Assembly (NCBI RefSeq): GCF_009664365.1
Contig: NZ_CP044310.1
Span: 6,139,501 to 6,203,500, forward strand
Source of the DNA: Paenibacillus xylanilyticus
Lineage (GTDB): Bacteria > Bacillota > Bacilli > Paenibacillales > Paenibacillaceae
Length of the DNA: 64,000 bases
Reading direction: 5' to 3'
The translations under genes and the position numbers were made by a program. Shown here piece by piece: positions 41,417 to 49,552 of the stretch. The first letter of the stretch is position 1, and every line of letters starts with the position of its first letter. The notes beneath the pieces are model-generated. The model was given only the letters and a program-made list of their open reading frames with translations, was not told the DNA's origin and made no database searches.

Positions 41417-42733
41417 TCATCCAATACGTTCATTGACCGCAGCCGCACAATAATAGGCCATATCTCCGGTCACTTTCTCCCCGATTCGGGGCAGTACACC
41501 GGCGAAACGCCCACCTATGACAAACACGCCCGTCAGCAGATAGCCGCTATATTCCCCATCCTCTGTCAGAATGCTCGCCTGTTCCATCGGAACCAGCTGC
41601 TGATAAATCTTCGGTTGGTTGTTATAATAAGCAGCGATTTCTGCATCTTCGTCCAGTCCTGCTCCTGATGCGTTACTCTCCGTTCCTTCACCCAGCAGCA
41701 GTGTGCCTCGGCCCTCACGGCCCCAATAGCTTTTCTCGACATAGGGAGTGGACTCCAGTTCAAAGGGTCCTGCTTCGAAATAGGTGGGCAATAGATACCG
41801 CGAAATGGACTCAAGCTCCACATCTGTAAACAACCGAAAACCGCAGTACTCCGGCGTCTGTTCATTGCGCTCATAGAGTGACCAGATCGCAGCCATGAAG
41901 CCCTTGCTCTGCATCAGGACATGCTGTACAGGGTTCATCAGTCCAAGCCGGCCTTCCTGTACCAGTGCAAGCAGTGCTGCACCGATGTCCACACCTGTTG
42001 TCTCATCCCGATCATCAACGAGATACTCCAGCGGATACAGACGATACAGCAGCTGAATCTCGTGCCCATCATGATACAGTGCCTCTCCGGGAACAATCTC
42101 AAGTTCCTCCAGAGGAGCATAACGCACCTCATATCCAGCCTCCTGGCAGAGTCTCATCAGATACTCCGTATTGGTCCGATCCTCCACATGCTCACCAAAT
42201 GAAGTAAATGTCACTGGCCCTCGCAGCCCTTGCTCGGCATAAGACTCCAGCCATCCGCGAAAGCATTCCCGGATGCAGGCATCCATGTCTGCTGATGGCG
42301 CCCTGAAGTCATCACCTTCGGCCATGCCCACCATAATGCGCTCCAGCACCGCTGCTTCAGGTATACCCGTAGGCGTGTCGGTATTATTTTCGATACACTT
42401 GAAGCCCGCCTCGCCGATGATCCAGTCCTGACGTGTAATACCACCCGTCACCGTCTCCATCCTTGCTGTCGCAATGAGCCCTGGATGAATACCCAGCTGC
42501 TGCTCCAGAAAGCTATCCGGCATGTACTGCTGGATAAACCGCATGACTTTGCAGTATATTCCGTCAATCTGTGCAGCGGCATGCTGCAATTCCTTCATTT
42601 CTTCAGGCGTATACAGGGTTAGTGAAGGTACACAATATTGCTTGCCATACATCCGGTGATACGGGACATGCTGTCCCGCTTCGCCCGCAAACACCTCTTC
42701 GTGACCATATGGCAATGAGTGAATATGCCTCAT
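41417..42733 (-). CDS. glutathionylspermidine synthase-like ATP-grasp ligase
   Basis: 438 residues. The pre-ATP-grasp and ATP-grasp parts show EAGFKCIENNTDTPTGIPEA (with the substrate-binding Asn/Asp), FGEHVEDRTNTEYLMR, NPVQHVLMQSKGFMAAIW, STPYVEKSYWGREG (ATP-binding) and LTGVFVIGGRFAG. Homologous enzymes (GspS C-terminal domain; YjfC, YgiC) join amino groups to a carboxylate with ATP. The true substrate of this branch is not known. Part of a four-gene set with DUF350 and a lipoprotein. Start ATG 42733 is 6 bases after the preceding stop. Confidence 0.9.
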   Translation of the reverse strand: MRHIHSLPYGHEEVFAGEAGQHVPYHRMYGKQYCVPSLTLYTPEEMKELQHAAAQIDGIYCKVMRFIQQYMPDSFLEQQLGIHPGLIATARMETVTGGITRQDWIIGEAGFKCIENNTDTPTGIPEAAVLERIMVGMAEGDDFRAPSADMDACIRECFRGWLESYAEQGLRGPVTFTSFGEHVEDRTNTEYLMRLCQEAGYEVRYAPLEELEIVPGEALYHDGHEIQLLYRLYPLEYLVDDRDETTGVDIGAALLALVQEGRLGLMNPVQHVLMQSKGFMAAIWSLYERNEQTPEYCGFRLFTDVELESISRYLLPTYFEAGPFELESTPYVEKSYWGREGRGTLLLGEGTESNASGAGLDEDAEIAAYYNNQPKIYQQLVPMEQASILTEDGEYSGYLLTGVFVIGGRFAGVLPRIGEKVTGDMAYYCAAAVNERIG

Positions 42734-42738
42734 AACCT

Positions 42739-43020
42739 TTAGCCTCCCGAACTGCGGAAAAAGCTGCCAAATCCGCTCGATTTGGACTTCGATTTACTAT
42801 AGGAGCTGTCCTTACTACTGCTGCTGCCGCCGTAAGAACCGCCATAATAATAATGCCCACTGCTGGAATCATACTCACAGCCGTTATCATAATCCGGGTC
42901 GCACTCGTCGTTGCTGCCGCAACCCGACAATACAGCTGGTACAGCCAGCATCAGGGAAAAGGCAACCAGCTTCGCCTTTGACCCGGGTTTCGATGAATGG
43001 TGCCGCTCTTCTTCTGTCAT
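42739..43020 (-). CDS. small Ser-rich lipoprotein of the amidoligase set
   Basis: 93 residues. A short cytosolic arm, hydrophobic core and lipobox LSGCGS make it a lipoprotein. The mature part is DECDPDYDNGCEYDSSSG followed by a Tyr/Gly/Ser/Lys-rich tail ending GFGSFFRSSGG. Similar low-complexity tails occur in DUF1190 (YgiB/YjfM) proteins, which sit beside YgiC/YjfC-type ligases, so it may be the substrate. The tail's likeness is by composition only. ATG 43020 overlaps the preceding stop. Confidence 0.75.
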   Translation of the reverse strand: MTEEERHHSSKPGSKAKLVAFSLMLAVPAVLSGCGSNDECDPDYDNGCEYDSSSGHYYYGGSYGGSSSSKDSSYSKSKSKSSGFGSFFRSSGG

Positions 43021-43553
43021 TACAGGTCTACCTCCTTCATAAAAAACAACACTTTCCGGCGATCCGCATCCAGCACGGAATACACGAATTCATACGTCGT
43101 TCCGCTGCGAACCATATAATGGTCTAGCAGCCGTTCGGCAAGTTCCATCGTGTACGAGGAGGAGTCTGCTAGTTCCAGCTCCTGAAATGCCTTTCCATTC
43201 CACAGCATGTACTCTGCGCTGTACATCGAGGACATTTTGCACATGGCCAGTGCAGCGTCCGCAATCGCTGTACCGTAATCTGCAGGCATCTGGCTGTCGT
43301 ACGCAGTCACATAGATGGCATGATCCCGCAGATCCTCGCACTCATTGGACAGGTGGGCCCACAGTTTGTTTTTCATCAGGGTTGCATCCACCAGTTTGCG
43401 CATAAACAGTTCATCCCGGGTAACAGATACGTGCTCCAGCTGCCCGGTCTCAGCCTGCCGATCGTCCGACCAGCTTCGATAAGTCAATGCGTAATAGATA
43501 ACGATAACCTCCCTTTTATGTAGCTCTATGGTGAGCCGCTTCAAATCATACAA
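43020..43553 (-). CDS. unknown protein of the amidoligase set
   Basis: 177 residues by the longest frame (TTG 43553). I do not recognise the family; there is no signal peptide or TM. It contains ATLMKNKLWAHLSNECEDLR, YDSQMPADYGTAIADAALAM and AERLLDHYMVRSGTTYEFVY. The start is unclear: a clean GGGAGG lies inside the N-terminus and eight bases after it is ATC rather than ATG, which would give ~157 residues starting IYYALTYRSW. It is the first gene of the four-gene set (overlap ATGA with the lipoprotein), so it probably works with the ligase. Confidence 0.7.
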   Translation of the reverse strand: MYDLKRLTIELHKREVIVIYYALTYRSWSDDRQAETGQLEHVSVTRDELFMRKLVDATLMKNKLWAHLSNECEDLRDHAIYVTAYDSQMPADYGTAIADAALAMCKMSSMYSAEYMLWNGKAFQELELADSSSYTMELAERLLDHYMVRSGTTYEFVYSVLDADRRKVLFFMKEVDL

Positions 43554-43679
43554 ACGTATTTAACGCATGAGAAGGGAAAAAGTTACACTATTCCCTATGA
43601 CATGTAAATAAGGACATTCGCAATGCACCTTTTGAAGCCTATTACAGTGCAGGATGACTCTATTCACCATCCGGAAAAC

Positions 43680-43709
43680 AAAAAGGCCGGAGACCATTCT
43701 CCGACCTTT
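43680..43709 (-). terminator. terminator after the ABC-F gene
   Basis: AAAGGtCGGAGA and TCTCCGgCCTTT pair around ATGG, followed by TTTTTG on the minus strand. Confidence 0.85.
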
Positions 43710-43736
43710 CATGATATTCCATGTCTTAACAAACCA

Positions 43737-45662
43737 TCACATTTCAGCCCATTGGACCAATAACTCGTTGTATTCACCCGACAGCTGCTCACGCTCGTTC
43801 CACAGCTGTTCCAGCTCAGCAGAGCTTGCCTGCAATTCAAGCTGGTGGTCGAGCTCCTGAATCTGTGCCTCCAGACGAGCCAGCTTCTGTTCGAGCTGCT
43901 CGGCCGACTGTCGCTTCCCCGCTCCGTTCTCCCCTTGGCGAGAATCGCGTTGGTCCTTAGATCCGGCACGCTCACGAGGAAGAGCCGGAATCGGAACGGC
44001 ATGCTGGACCGCTGCACCTGCTCGCGCTTGCAGTTCAAGCTTTTTCTCCCGATAGGCTTCATAATCCCCGAGATAGGTGGTCATCTCGCCATTCTCCAGC
44101 TCCCAGACACGTGAAGCCACACGGTTCACGAAGTAGCGGTCATGAGAGATCGCAAGCACCGTGCCTTCAAAGTCAACCAGGGATTCTTCCAGTGCTTCTC
44201 TTGAAGCAATGTCCAGATGGTTGGTTGGTTCATCCAGCAGCAGTACGTTCGGCTTGCGATGCACCAGCAGGGATAACCGTAGACGGGTCCATTCCCCGCC
44301 AGATAACTGCCCAACCGAGCGGAATACATCTGCCCCATAGAACAGATACCTTGCCAGAATGCCACGTGCTTCGCCTTCTTCCACGCCTGCCTCCAGGCGG
44401 AAATGTTCAAGCACGCTCAGCTTCGGATTGGAAGGCTCCTCCTGCTGTGCCAGATAGCCAACATCCACTCGTGCTCCCCATTCAAGCTGACCGGAAGTCG
44501 GCTGTTCTTCTCCCAGCAGCAGCTTGAACAATGTGGTCTTGCCTGAGCCATTACGGCCAATCAGGGCAACCTTGTCTCCGAACTCCAGCAGCGCTGAAAC
44601 GCCGCGCAGGATCGGACGTTCTCCGTAAGCCTTCTCCACCTGTTCAATCACCGCTACGCGGCGGCCCGTGCGGTCTGTAGGACGCACATCAAAATCAGCA
44701 TTGCGCCGCTCCAGCACAGGCCGCTTCACCTGCTCCATCCGCTCCAGTGCCTTCCGCATCGAAGCGGCCCGCCGGAAGAACTTCTCGTTCCCGCCAATGC
44801 GTCCCCATTCCTCCAACTGACGGATCGTTTCCTTCATTTTCTTCATGACCTTCTGCTGTTCCTTGAACTCCTCAAATTGCTGCAGCAGCCGTTGTTCCTT
44901 CACCTTCATGTATTCCGTATAACCGCCTGCTGACGTTTGCGCTTCGCCATCTTCCAGCTCCAATGTTCGGGTCACCACCCGGTCCAGAAAATAACGGTCA
45001 TGGGAGATCAGCACGATCGTGCCTGTGTATTCCCGAAGATAGCCTTCCAGCCATTCCACCCGCTCCAGATCGAGGTGATTGGTCGGCTCATCCAGCAGCA
45101 GCAGATCGGGACGGACGATCAGCTGCGAAGCAAGCACAACGCGGGTCTGCTCTCCTCCGGAGAGGGAACCGAACCTCCAGCCATAGTGTGCTTTGGCAAT
45201 ATCCAGTCCGTCCGCCACCTGATCAATCCGTGCGTCCATCTCATACCCGCCCTCACGTTCAAACTGTTCCTGCAGTGCGGCATATCGTTTCAACAAACGT
45301 TCCAATTGGTCTGGATCTGCTGCATAGTCCGGATCAGACATCTGCTGCTCCATTTCCTTCATGCGGCTGCGGCACTCCATAAGCGCTTTGAATCCCAGAG
45401 CCAGCACATCCAGTACCGTATAATCATCCAGTCCTTCCGGTACCTGGGCTACATAGCCGATTCGTGTATCTTTTTTGATCATCAATTGCCCCTCGTCCGG
45501 CTGATTTAGCCGGGCCATCAGGCGCATCAGTGTCGTTTTGCCGCTTCCGTTGCGGCCGATAAGGGCGACTTTGTCCCCCTCCATAATTTCAAAAGTAATG
45601 CCGTCCAGCACCAGATGTGCTCCGTGATATTGAGTCAGTTGTTGCGCGCTAATGATCATCAT
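43737..45662 (-). CDS. ABC-F family ATPase (ribosome-associated, possibly antibiotic resistance)
   Basis: 641 residues with two ABC domains and no TM. Walker A GRNGSGKTT occurs twice (~residues 35 and ~375), signatures are LSGGEQTRV and LSGGEWTRLRLSLL, Walker B is LLLLDEPTNHLDL and VLLLDEPTNHLDI. The linker between domains (LLQQFEEFKEQQKVMKKM) is the P-site tRNA-interaction motif region, and a C-terminal coiled coil (LEQKLARLEAQIQELDHQLE) ends the protein. ABC-F proteins act on the 70S ribosome; some dislodge antibiotics. ATG 45662 follows AGGAGG by 9 bases. A leader ORF and terminator precede it, as in inducible resistance ABC-Fs. Confidence 0.9.
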   Translation of the reverse strand: MMIISAQQLTQYHGAHLVLDGITFEIMEGDKVALIGRNGSGKTTLMRLMARLNQPDEGQLMIKKDTRIGYVAQVPEGLDDYTVLDVLALGFKALMECRSRMKEMEQQMSDPDYAADPDQLERLLKRYAALQEQFEREGGYEMDARIDQVADGLDIAKAHYGWRFGSLSGGEQTRVVLASQLIVRPDLLLLDEPTNHLDLERVEWLEGYLREYTGTIVLISHDRYFLDRVVTRTLELEDGEAQTSAGGYTEYMKVKEQRLLQQFEEFKEQQKVMKKMKETIRQLEEWGRIGGNEKFFRRAASMRKALERMEQVKRPVLERRNADFDVRPTDRTGRRVAVIEQVEKAYGERPILRGVSALLEFGDKVALIGRNGSGKTTLFKLLLGEEQPTSGQLEWGARVDVGYLAQQEEPSNPKLSVLEHFRLEAGVEEGEARGILARYLFYGADVFRSVGQLSGGEWTRLRLSLLVHRKPNVLLLDEPTNHLDIASREALEESLVDFEGTVLAISHDRYFVNRVASRVWELENGEMTTYLGDYEAYREKKLELQARAGAAVQHAVPIPALPRERAGSKDQRDSRQGENGAGKRQSAEQLEQKLARLEAQIQELDHQLELQASSAELEQLWNEREQLSGEYNELLVQWAEM

Positions 45663-45705
45663 AATAAGGTTCCTCCTATGGTATGGAAGATCCTGACCGC
45701 AACAC

Positions 45706-45736
45706 AAAAAGAGCCGCAGAGGTTAGCTCCGCGGCC
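45706..45736 (-). terminator. attenuator terminator before the ABC-F gene
   Basis: GGGCCGCgGAG and CTCTGCGGCTC pair around CTAAC, followed by TTTTT on the minus strand. It lies between the stop of the leader ORF and the ABC-F start, with only ~40 bases left after it, too little for a separate promoter. Confidence 0.85.
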
Positions 45737-45759
45737 CTTCAGAATTCAAGCTTAATCGC

Positions 45760-45921
45760 TTATCGTCCGAATGAGGTCAAGGCAGGCATCTTCTCGCAAT
45801 GGTTAACTTCCGTATATTCAAAATTGGACAGACTTCTCCCGTTGTAGCGAAAAGTGTGAACAATGCCAGCCATAGCAATCGGCAGCTGGCTAATACGGTT
45901 GTTAAGCTTCTCGTGATTCAC
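45760..45921 (-). CDS. 53-residue leader ORF of the ABC-F gene
   Basis: 53 residues from GTG 45921, with GGGAGGTG placed seven bases before the start, among the best Shine-Dalgarno sites in the window. The peptide begins MNHEKLNNRISQLPIAMAGI. It has no domain that I recognise. It is followed 23 bases later by an intrinsic terminator and then the ABC-F gene, the layout of translation-dependent attenuation: ribosomes stalled by an antibiotic in the leader would keep the terminator from forming. It could also be an independent small protein with unrelated function. Confidence 0.7.
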   Translation of the reverse strand: MNHEKLNNRISQLPIAMAGIVHTFRYNGRSLSNFEYTEVNHCEKMPALTSFGR

Positions 45922-46025
45922 CTGTCTTCACCTCCCTTGTCATAATTAATGCCAATATATCACAGACAATTGTATCTCTGCAACCATGTCATGCGTCTAG
46001 CATCAAGTCCATGGCTCCTTCCCGA

Positions 46026-46310
46026 TCATTTCCTTCTCCGACGCTGCAGCACCAGAGCCGTAATGGCGACCGTGATCAACGTCAATAAACCCGATGTACC
46101 CAGAGCTGCTCCAAGCAGTGCATATCCGATACCGTTCCATCCACCCATATCGATGCTGATCATGATTACAATAGCGCCTCCGAGCAAAGTCACACAAGGC
46201 AGGATGGACTGAACCCATGTCATTCGGCGGCCCTGGATCCGGTACACAAGCCATTCCAATAACAGCTGTACTGCCCACATGCCAAGCGTCCATAGAATAA
46301 CGATATCCAC
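46026..46310 (-). CDS. small hydrophobic membrane protein
   Basis: 94 residues, three TM segments: LWTLGMWAVQLLLEWLVYRI, VTLLGGAIVIMISIDMGGWN and LITVAITALVLQRRRRK (basic end inside). GTG 46310 follows GGAGAGG; the overlapping larger frame at 46003-46347 is poor. I do not recognise the family. It lies alone between the leader/ABC-F unit and the glycosyltransferase. Confidence 0.7.
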   Translation of the reverse strand: MDIVILWTLGMWAVQLLLEWLVYRIQGRRMTWVQSILPCVTLLGGAIVIMISIDMGGWNGIGYALLGAALGTSGLLTLITVAITALVLQRRRRK

Positions 46311-46351
46311 AAAATCCTCTCCTCACAGTTTGGAGTTTGCTGCTCATCAGC

Positions 46352-47350
46352 TTATTTCAACCAATCTGCAAAAAACGTCCGGTACCCATCCTTCATCATT
46401 GTGCGCGAAAAGGCTCCAAACGCATACTCACGGTTGTCCTCCGACACATTGCGCGGTGCAGCAGCTGCCATATTCACCAGCTCAAACCAGTTATCCTCAT
46501 TGCCTGCAAAGGCATGTGTAGAACGAATATGGCCATAGCATGCATGCTCAGGCTTCACGATCATTTTGCCCATAGCCATCGCTTCCGTCAGGGGCATCGC
46601 GAATGTATCAAACGCAGAGCAGCTCCAATATACCTTGGCAGAGTTCATCAGAGTAAAGACTTCATCCTGGGTCAATGCAAACTGAAGTTTCACATTGTCC
46701 GGAATGTCATACTTCTTCATGCTCTCCTCATAACGCCGTCCGCCAAATACCATGTACACTTCCTTGTCCGGGTTCTGCCGGGCATATTCCAGCACCAGAT
46801 CCGGGCGACGATTCGCTTCATCCCGGCCGATCCAGAGCACGCGGTTGTGCACGACCTGACTCGGGTCATAATGGCGGTGTGCCAGCTCCTCATTGAAGCC
46901 GATCGGAATGACGCTCACATCATGTACGCCGAAGTTGCGTCCGAGCTCCGTTTTCAAAAACTCCGTTTGCACAATGGCTTTATCCACCATGGTATAGAAT
47001 GGCTTCATCATCTCATACCCCGTCAGTGCCGGGTCAGGGAAGCTGTGCGGAAACAGCACACTTTTGGGCAAAAACATCTTCAAAAATGTAAACCCGGATA
47101 CCGTGTAGATGACATGCTCTATATTTTGGCTATAAATCTGGTCCAGCACGATATCGTAGTTTACCAGATCTCCCTTCTCGTGTTCATAACCGGGCAGCCA
47201 GTCATACCCGCTCACATGGCGCTCCGGCGATATAAACACAATATCTACCCCAAGCTCCAGACCGATCTGCTTCAGCCGATCAGCAAATACGCGTGGCCCC
47301 TGCGCCTCGGTGAATTGAATTTTGCGCATAACGAGTCCTACTTTACGCAT
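46352..47350 (-). CDS. family 4-like glycosyltransferase
   Basis: 332 residues, GT-B fold. VGLVMRKIQFTEAQGPRVFA opens the N-domain; the C-domain has VLWIGRDEANRRPDLVLEYA, KEVYMVFGGRRYEESMKKYD and the donor-binding stretch CSAFDTFAMPLTEAMAMGKM. ATG 47350 has AGGGGGC upstream. It lies 17 bases after the stop of an APH-fold kinase, so the two are co-transcribed. The pairing recalls CotSA-CotS of B. subtilis spore coats, but with no proof of homology to that pair. Confidence 0.82.
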   Translation of the reverse strand: MRKVGLVMRKIQFTEAQGPRVFADRLKQIGLELGVDIVFISPERHVSGYDWLPGYEHEKGDLVNYDIVLDQIYSQNIEHVIYTVSGFTFLKMFLPKSVLFPHSFPDPALTGYEMMKPFYTMVDKAIVQTEFLKTELGRNFGVHDVSVIPIGFNEELAHRHYDPSQVVHNRVLWIGRDEANRRPDLVLEYARQNPDKEVYMVFGGRRYEESMKKYDIPDNVKLQFALTQDEVFTLMNSAKVYWSCSAFDTFAMPLTEAMAMGKMIVKPEHACYGHIRSTHAFAGNEDNWFELVNMAAAAPRNVSEDNREYAFGAFSRTMMKDGYRTFFADWLK

Positions 47351-47367
47351 GTTCTGCCCCCTCATGT

Positions 47368-48333
47368 CTATTCGGTAAATAGCTGGTTCATGCACTGTTC
47401 CAGCGTGGCTGCCGCCTCATTCCATTGATTGCGCAGCTGCTCCTCCGGCCATACGCAGTCTGCCTTCTGCAGATCCGAATCGATCAAGCGCAGCATCCAG
47501 AGCGAGAATACAACGGCATAAGCGGCATACCATCTTCGAAAAGGAATTCTCTCGGTCCGCTGTCCGCGCTGCTCCAGCTCGTTCAGATACGTCTGAATGA
47601 TCCGCTCCCGAAGCTGTGGTGTAACATGTCTCGGAAACAGCGGATGAGACAGATCCACCAGATGATATACATCCCAGAGGGGCGTATTCAGATGCGCATG
47701 TTCCCAATCGATAATGACAAGTCTGCCATTCACATCGGCCATATTGCCGGGATGCAGATCCCCGTGACACAGGACAAGCGGAAGTTCTTTGTCAGCTGTT
47801 TGAATAAGTGCCCTGATCTCGTCCCAATCAGATGCAGAGAGCGTCATTCCCAGCTTGGACAGCAATTCATCCGTTGATTCCTGGGCATCCCGGAGTTCCT
47901 GCAGCATGTTCCCAATGGACGGCTTCTGGCCCACACGGGGCAGCTCGTCCCATTGGGGTGCCCAGAGCGTGTGCCATTCCGCCATATGTACAGCTGCAGA
48001 CAGCAATGTGTCTTCCTGCAAATCATGCACAAGCGGCCCGAGGTCCTCGTAGATCAGCCAGCTCTGTTCCGGAGCAATGGCTTCGTCCGAGGAATCGATT
48101 AGCGTCGGATAGATGGAGGGCAGTAAGGACAGTACATGCCTGGATATCCACCGTTCACGCCCATGCTGTCCCAGATTCGTGAGTGGTTTGAAAATGTAAC
48201 TCTCTCCGCTGTGGACCGTAAATCGCTCCACATACCTGGCGTTCATGCCCTTATAGAGCGGTTCCCGGCTGGTTATAGCCTGTTTGTTCAGGGTCCCTTC
48301 AGCCGTGACCCAGCCATGTGCATGTTTGTTCAT
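47368..48333 (-). CDS. aminoglycoside phosphotransferase-family kinase
   Basis: 321 residues. The catalytic loop LVLCHGDLHPGNMADVNG holds the H-G-D and Asn, and LVIIDWEHAHLNTPLWDVYH is the metal-binding Asp with the family's following W-D. The glycine loop and N-lobe Lys are weak. ATG 48333 is taken; GTG 48342 is possible. Co-transcribed with the glycosyltransferase; the likely substrate is a sugar or choline-like compound, not necessarily an antibiotic. Confidence 0.8.
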   Translation of the reverse strand: MNKHAHGWVTAEGTLNKQAITSREPLYKGMNARYVERFTVHSGESYIFKPLTNLGQHGRERWISRHVLSLLPSIYPTLIDSSDEAIAPEQSWLIYEDLGPLVHDLQEDTLLSAAVHMAEWHTLWAPQWDELPRVGQKPSIGNMLQELRDAQESTDELLSKLGMTLSASDWDEIRALIQTADKELPLVLCHGDLHPGNMADVNGRLVIIDWEHAHLNTPLWDVYHLVDLSHPLFPRHVTPQLRERIIQTYLNELEQRGQRTERIPFRRWYAAYAVVFSLWMLRLIDSDLQKADCVWPEEQLRNQWNEAAATLEQCMNQLFTE

Positions 48334-48447
48334 GATCAACACCGTCCATTCGTCTTTCCGTACCTGCTCATTGATATGTTCTATCCATCATACGTTGCTG
48401 CGCACATGCCCGCAAGCGTGAAACGAAGTACTCTCGCCCAAGGAAAA

Positions 48448-48502
48448 CAAAAAAAGACGCACATGAGGATAATCCACGATTATCTGCATGTACGCCGTCT
48501 TC
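48448..48502 (-). terminator. terminator of the mannan-utilisation operon
   Basis: AAGACG-g-CG-t-ACATGC-a-GATAATC and GATTATC-ct-CATGTGCGTCTT pair over ~20 bp around a short loop, followed by seven T on the minus strand. It closes the operon after the mannanase gene. Confidence 0.88.
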
Positions 48503-48565
48503 TTCGACATTGCTCGCTCTGCTTCATCATCATGTCGCAGTTCGGAATTCCTATAGCCAGAGATG

Positions 48566-49513
48566 CTAAACTTCGACCGACAACCTTTCATAGAAACGAC
48601 GAATAACACGCTCCGCCGGTTTACCATACACGCCGTAACCATCATCGGTCAGGGCATTCTTTTCCTGATACAGGCTCGCACTCCAGTCCCATAGTCCGAA
48701 TCCGCGTACCCATTCCCGCTGGCTGGCATGCCGGAACATGGCTTCGTAGAAACGCTCCTGTTCTTCGGCACTCACTTCGCCCTCAAGCCCCCAATCGTTC
48801 GGCACCTGTGCCGATCCACTGCGGCTGGGACAGCCTGCTTCGGCGAAGAAAAAGGGTTTCTCGTAAGGTGCAATCTCCTGTTCAATACGGTCCAGCTGCG
48901 CTTCCCAGTCTCCGATGGGATAATATCCGCTCGATGAGATCACATCCACTGCATCCCACCATGTGACATGACCTTCCTGATACTTGTCCGTATTGTATGA
49001 CACAAGTCCGGAGTACACCTCACGTACAGCCGCAATCACCTCGCGCCATTCCGCGCTTCGACGCTCGGACTGTACCATCTCGCAGCCAACGATAAACATC
49101 TCGCATTTCTCCTGCTCCGCAATGGCTGCATAGTGCTTCTGATAAGCGGTATAACTGCGGAACCAGTCCTTCCACTTCGGCTCACACGGCACATCAATAT
49201 CAAAAAAGTTAATGTGTGCACGCCACGTGCCATCGGTGCAATTAACGGTTGGTTTCAAAATCACGCGCAGCCCAAGGGTGCGGGCGTAACGAATCATGTC
49301 CAGCAATTCGTCATCCTCCACCATATGCTCTCCCCGATACTTCACTTCCACCGCCTGCGGGTGGTCTTGGAGTGCCGCCAGCGCAAAGATGACATGTGAA
49401 CTGCCCGTTCGTTCAGCCATCAGGCGCAGAGACTCTTTGGCTTCCGGTTTACGGAATTCCCCTCTGCCGCTCATCCAGCCAAATGTAAATCCCTTAATGT
49501 ACTCCATTTCCAT
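48566..49513 (-). CDS. GH113 endo-beta-1,4-mannanase
   Basis: 315 residues, (beta/alpha)8 barrel: KGFTFGWMSGRGEFRKPEAK at the start, RVILKPTVNCTDGTWRAHIN, then FIVGCEMVQSERRSAEW with Glu145 as likely acid/base and PFFFAEAGCPSRSG with Glu225 as nucleophile. The spacing of the two Glu agrees with the GH113 mannanase of Alicyclobacillus acidocaldarius (E151/E231). No signal peptide, so it cuts imported mannooligosaccharides in the cytoplasm. Last gene of the operon, 39 bases after the GH130 gene. Confidence 0.9.
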   Translation of the reverse strand: MEMEYIKGFTFGWMSGRGEFRKPEAKESLRLMAERTGSSHVIFALAALQDHPQAVEVKYRGEHMVEDDELLDMIRYARTLGLRVILKPTVNCTDGTWRAHINFFDIDVPCEPKWKDWFRSYTAYQKHYAAIAEQEKCEMFIVGCEMVQSERRSAEWREVIAAVREVYSGLVSYNTDKYQEGHVTWWDAVDVISSSGYYPIGDWEAQLDRIEQEIAPYEKPFFFAEAGCPSRSGSAQVPNDWGLEGEVSAEEQERFYEAMFRHASQREWVRGFGLWDWSASLYQEKNALTDDGYGVYGKPAERVIRRFYERLSVEV

Positions 49514-49552
49514 TGCCTTGTAGAACCCCTTTCAATCTATAAAAATGTCCAA

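Noticed and set aside
46003..46347. Alternative 114-residue frame over the small membrane protein.
   Set aside because: No binding site, polar start; the 94-residue frame has three TM segments and a good GTG start.
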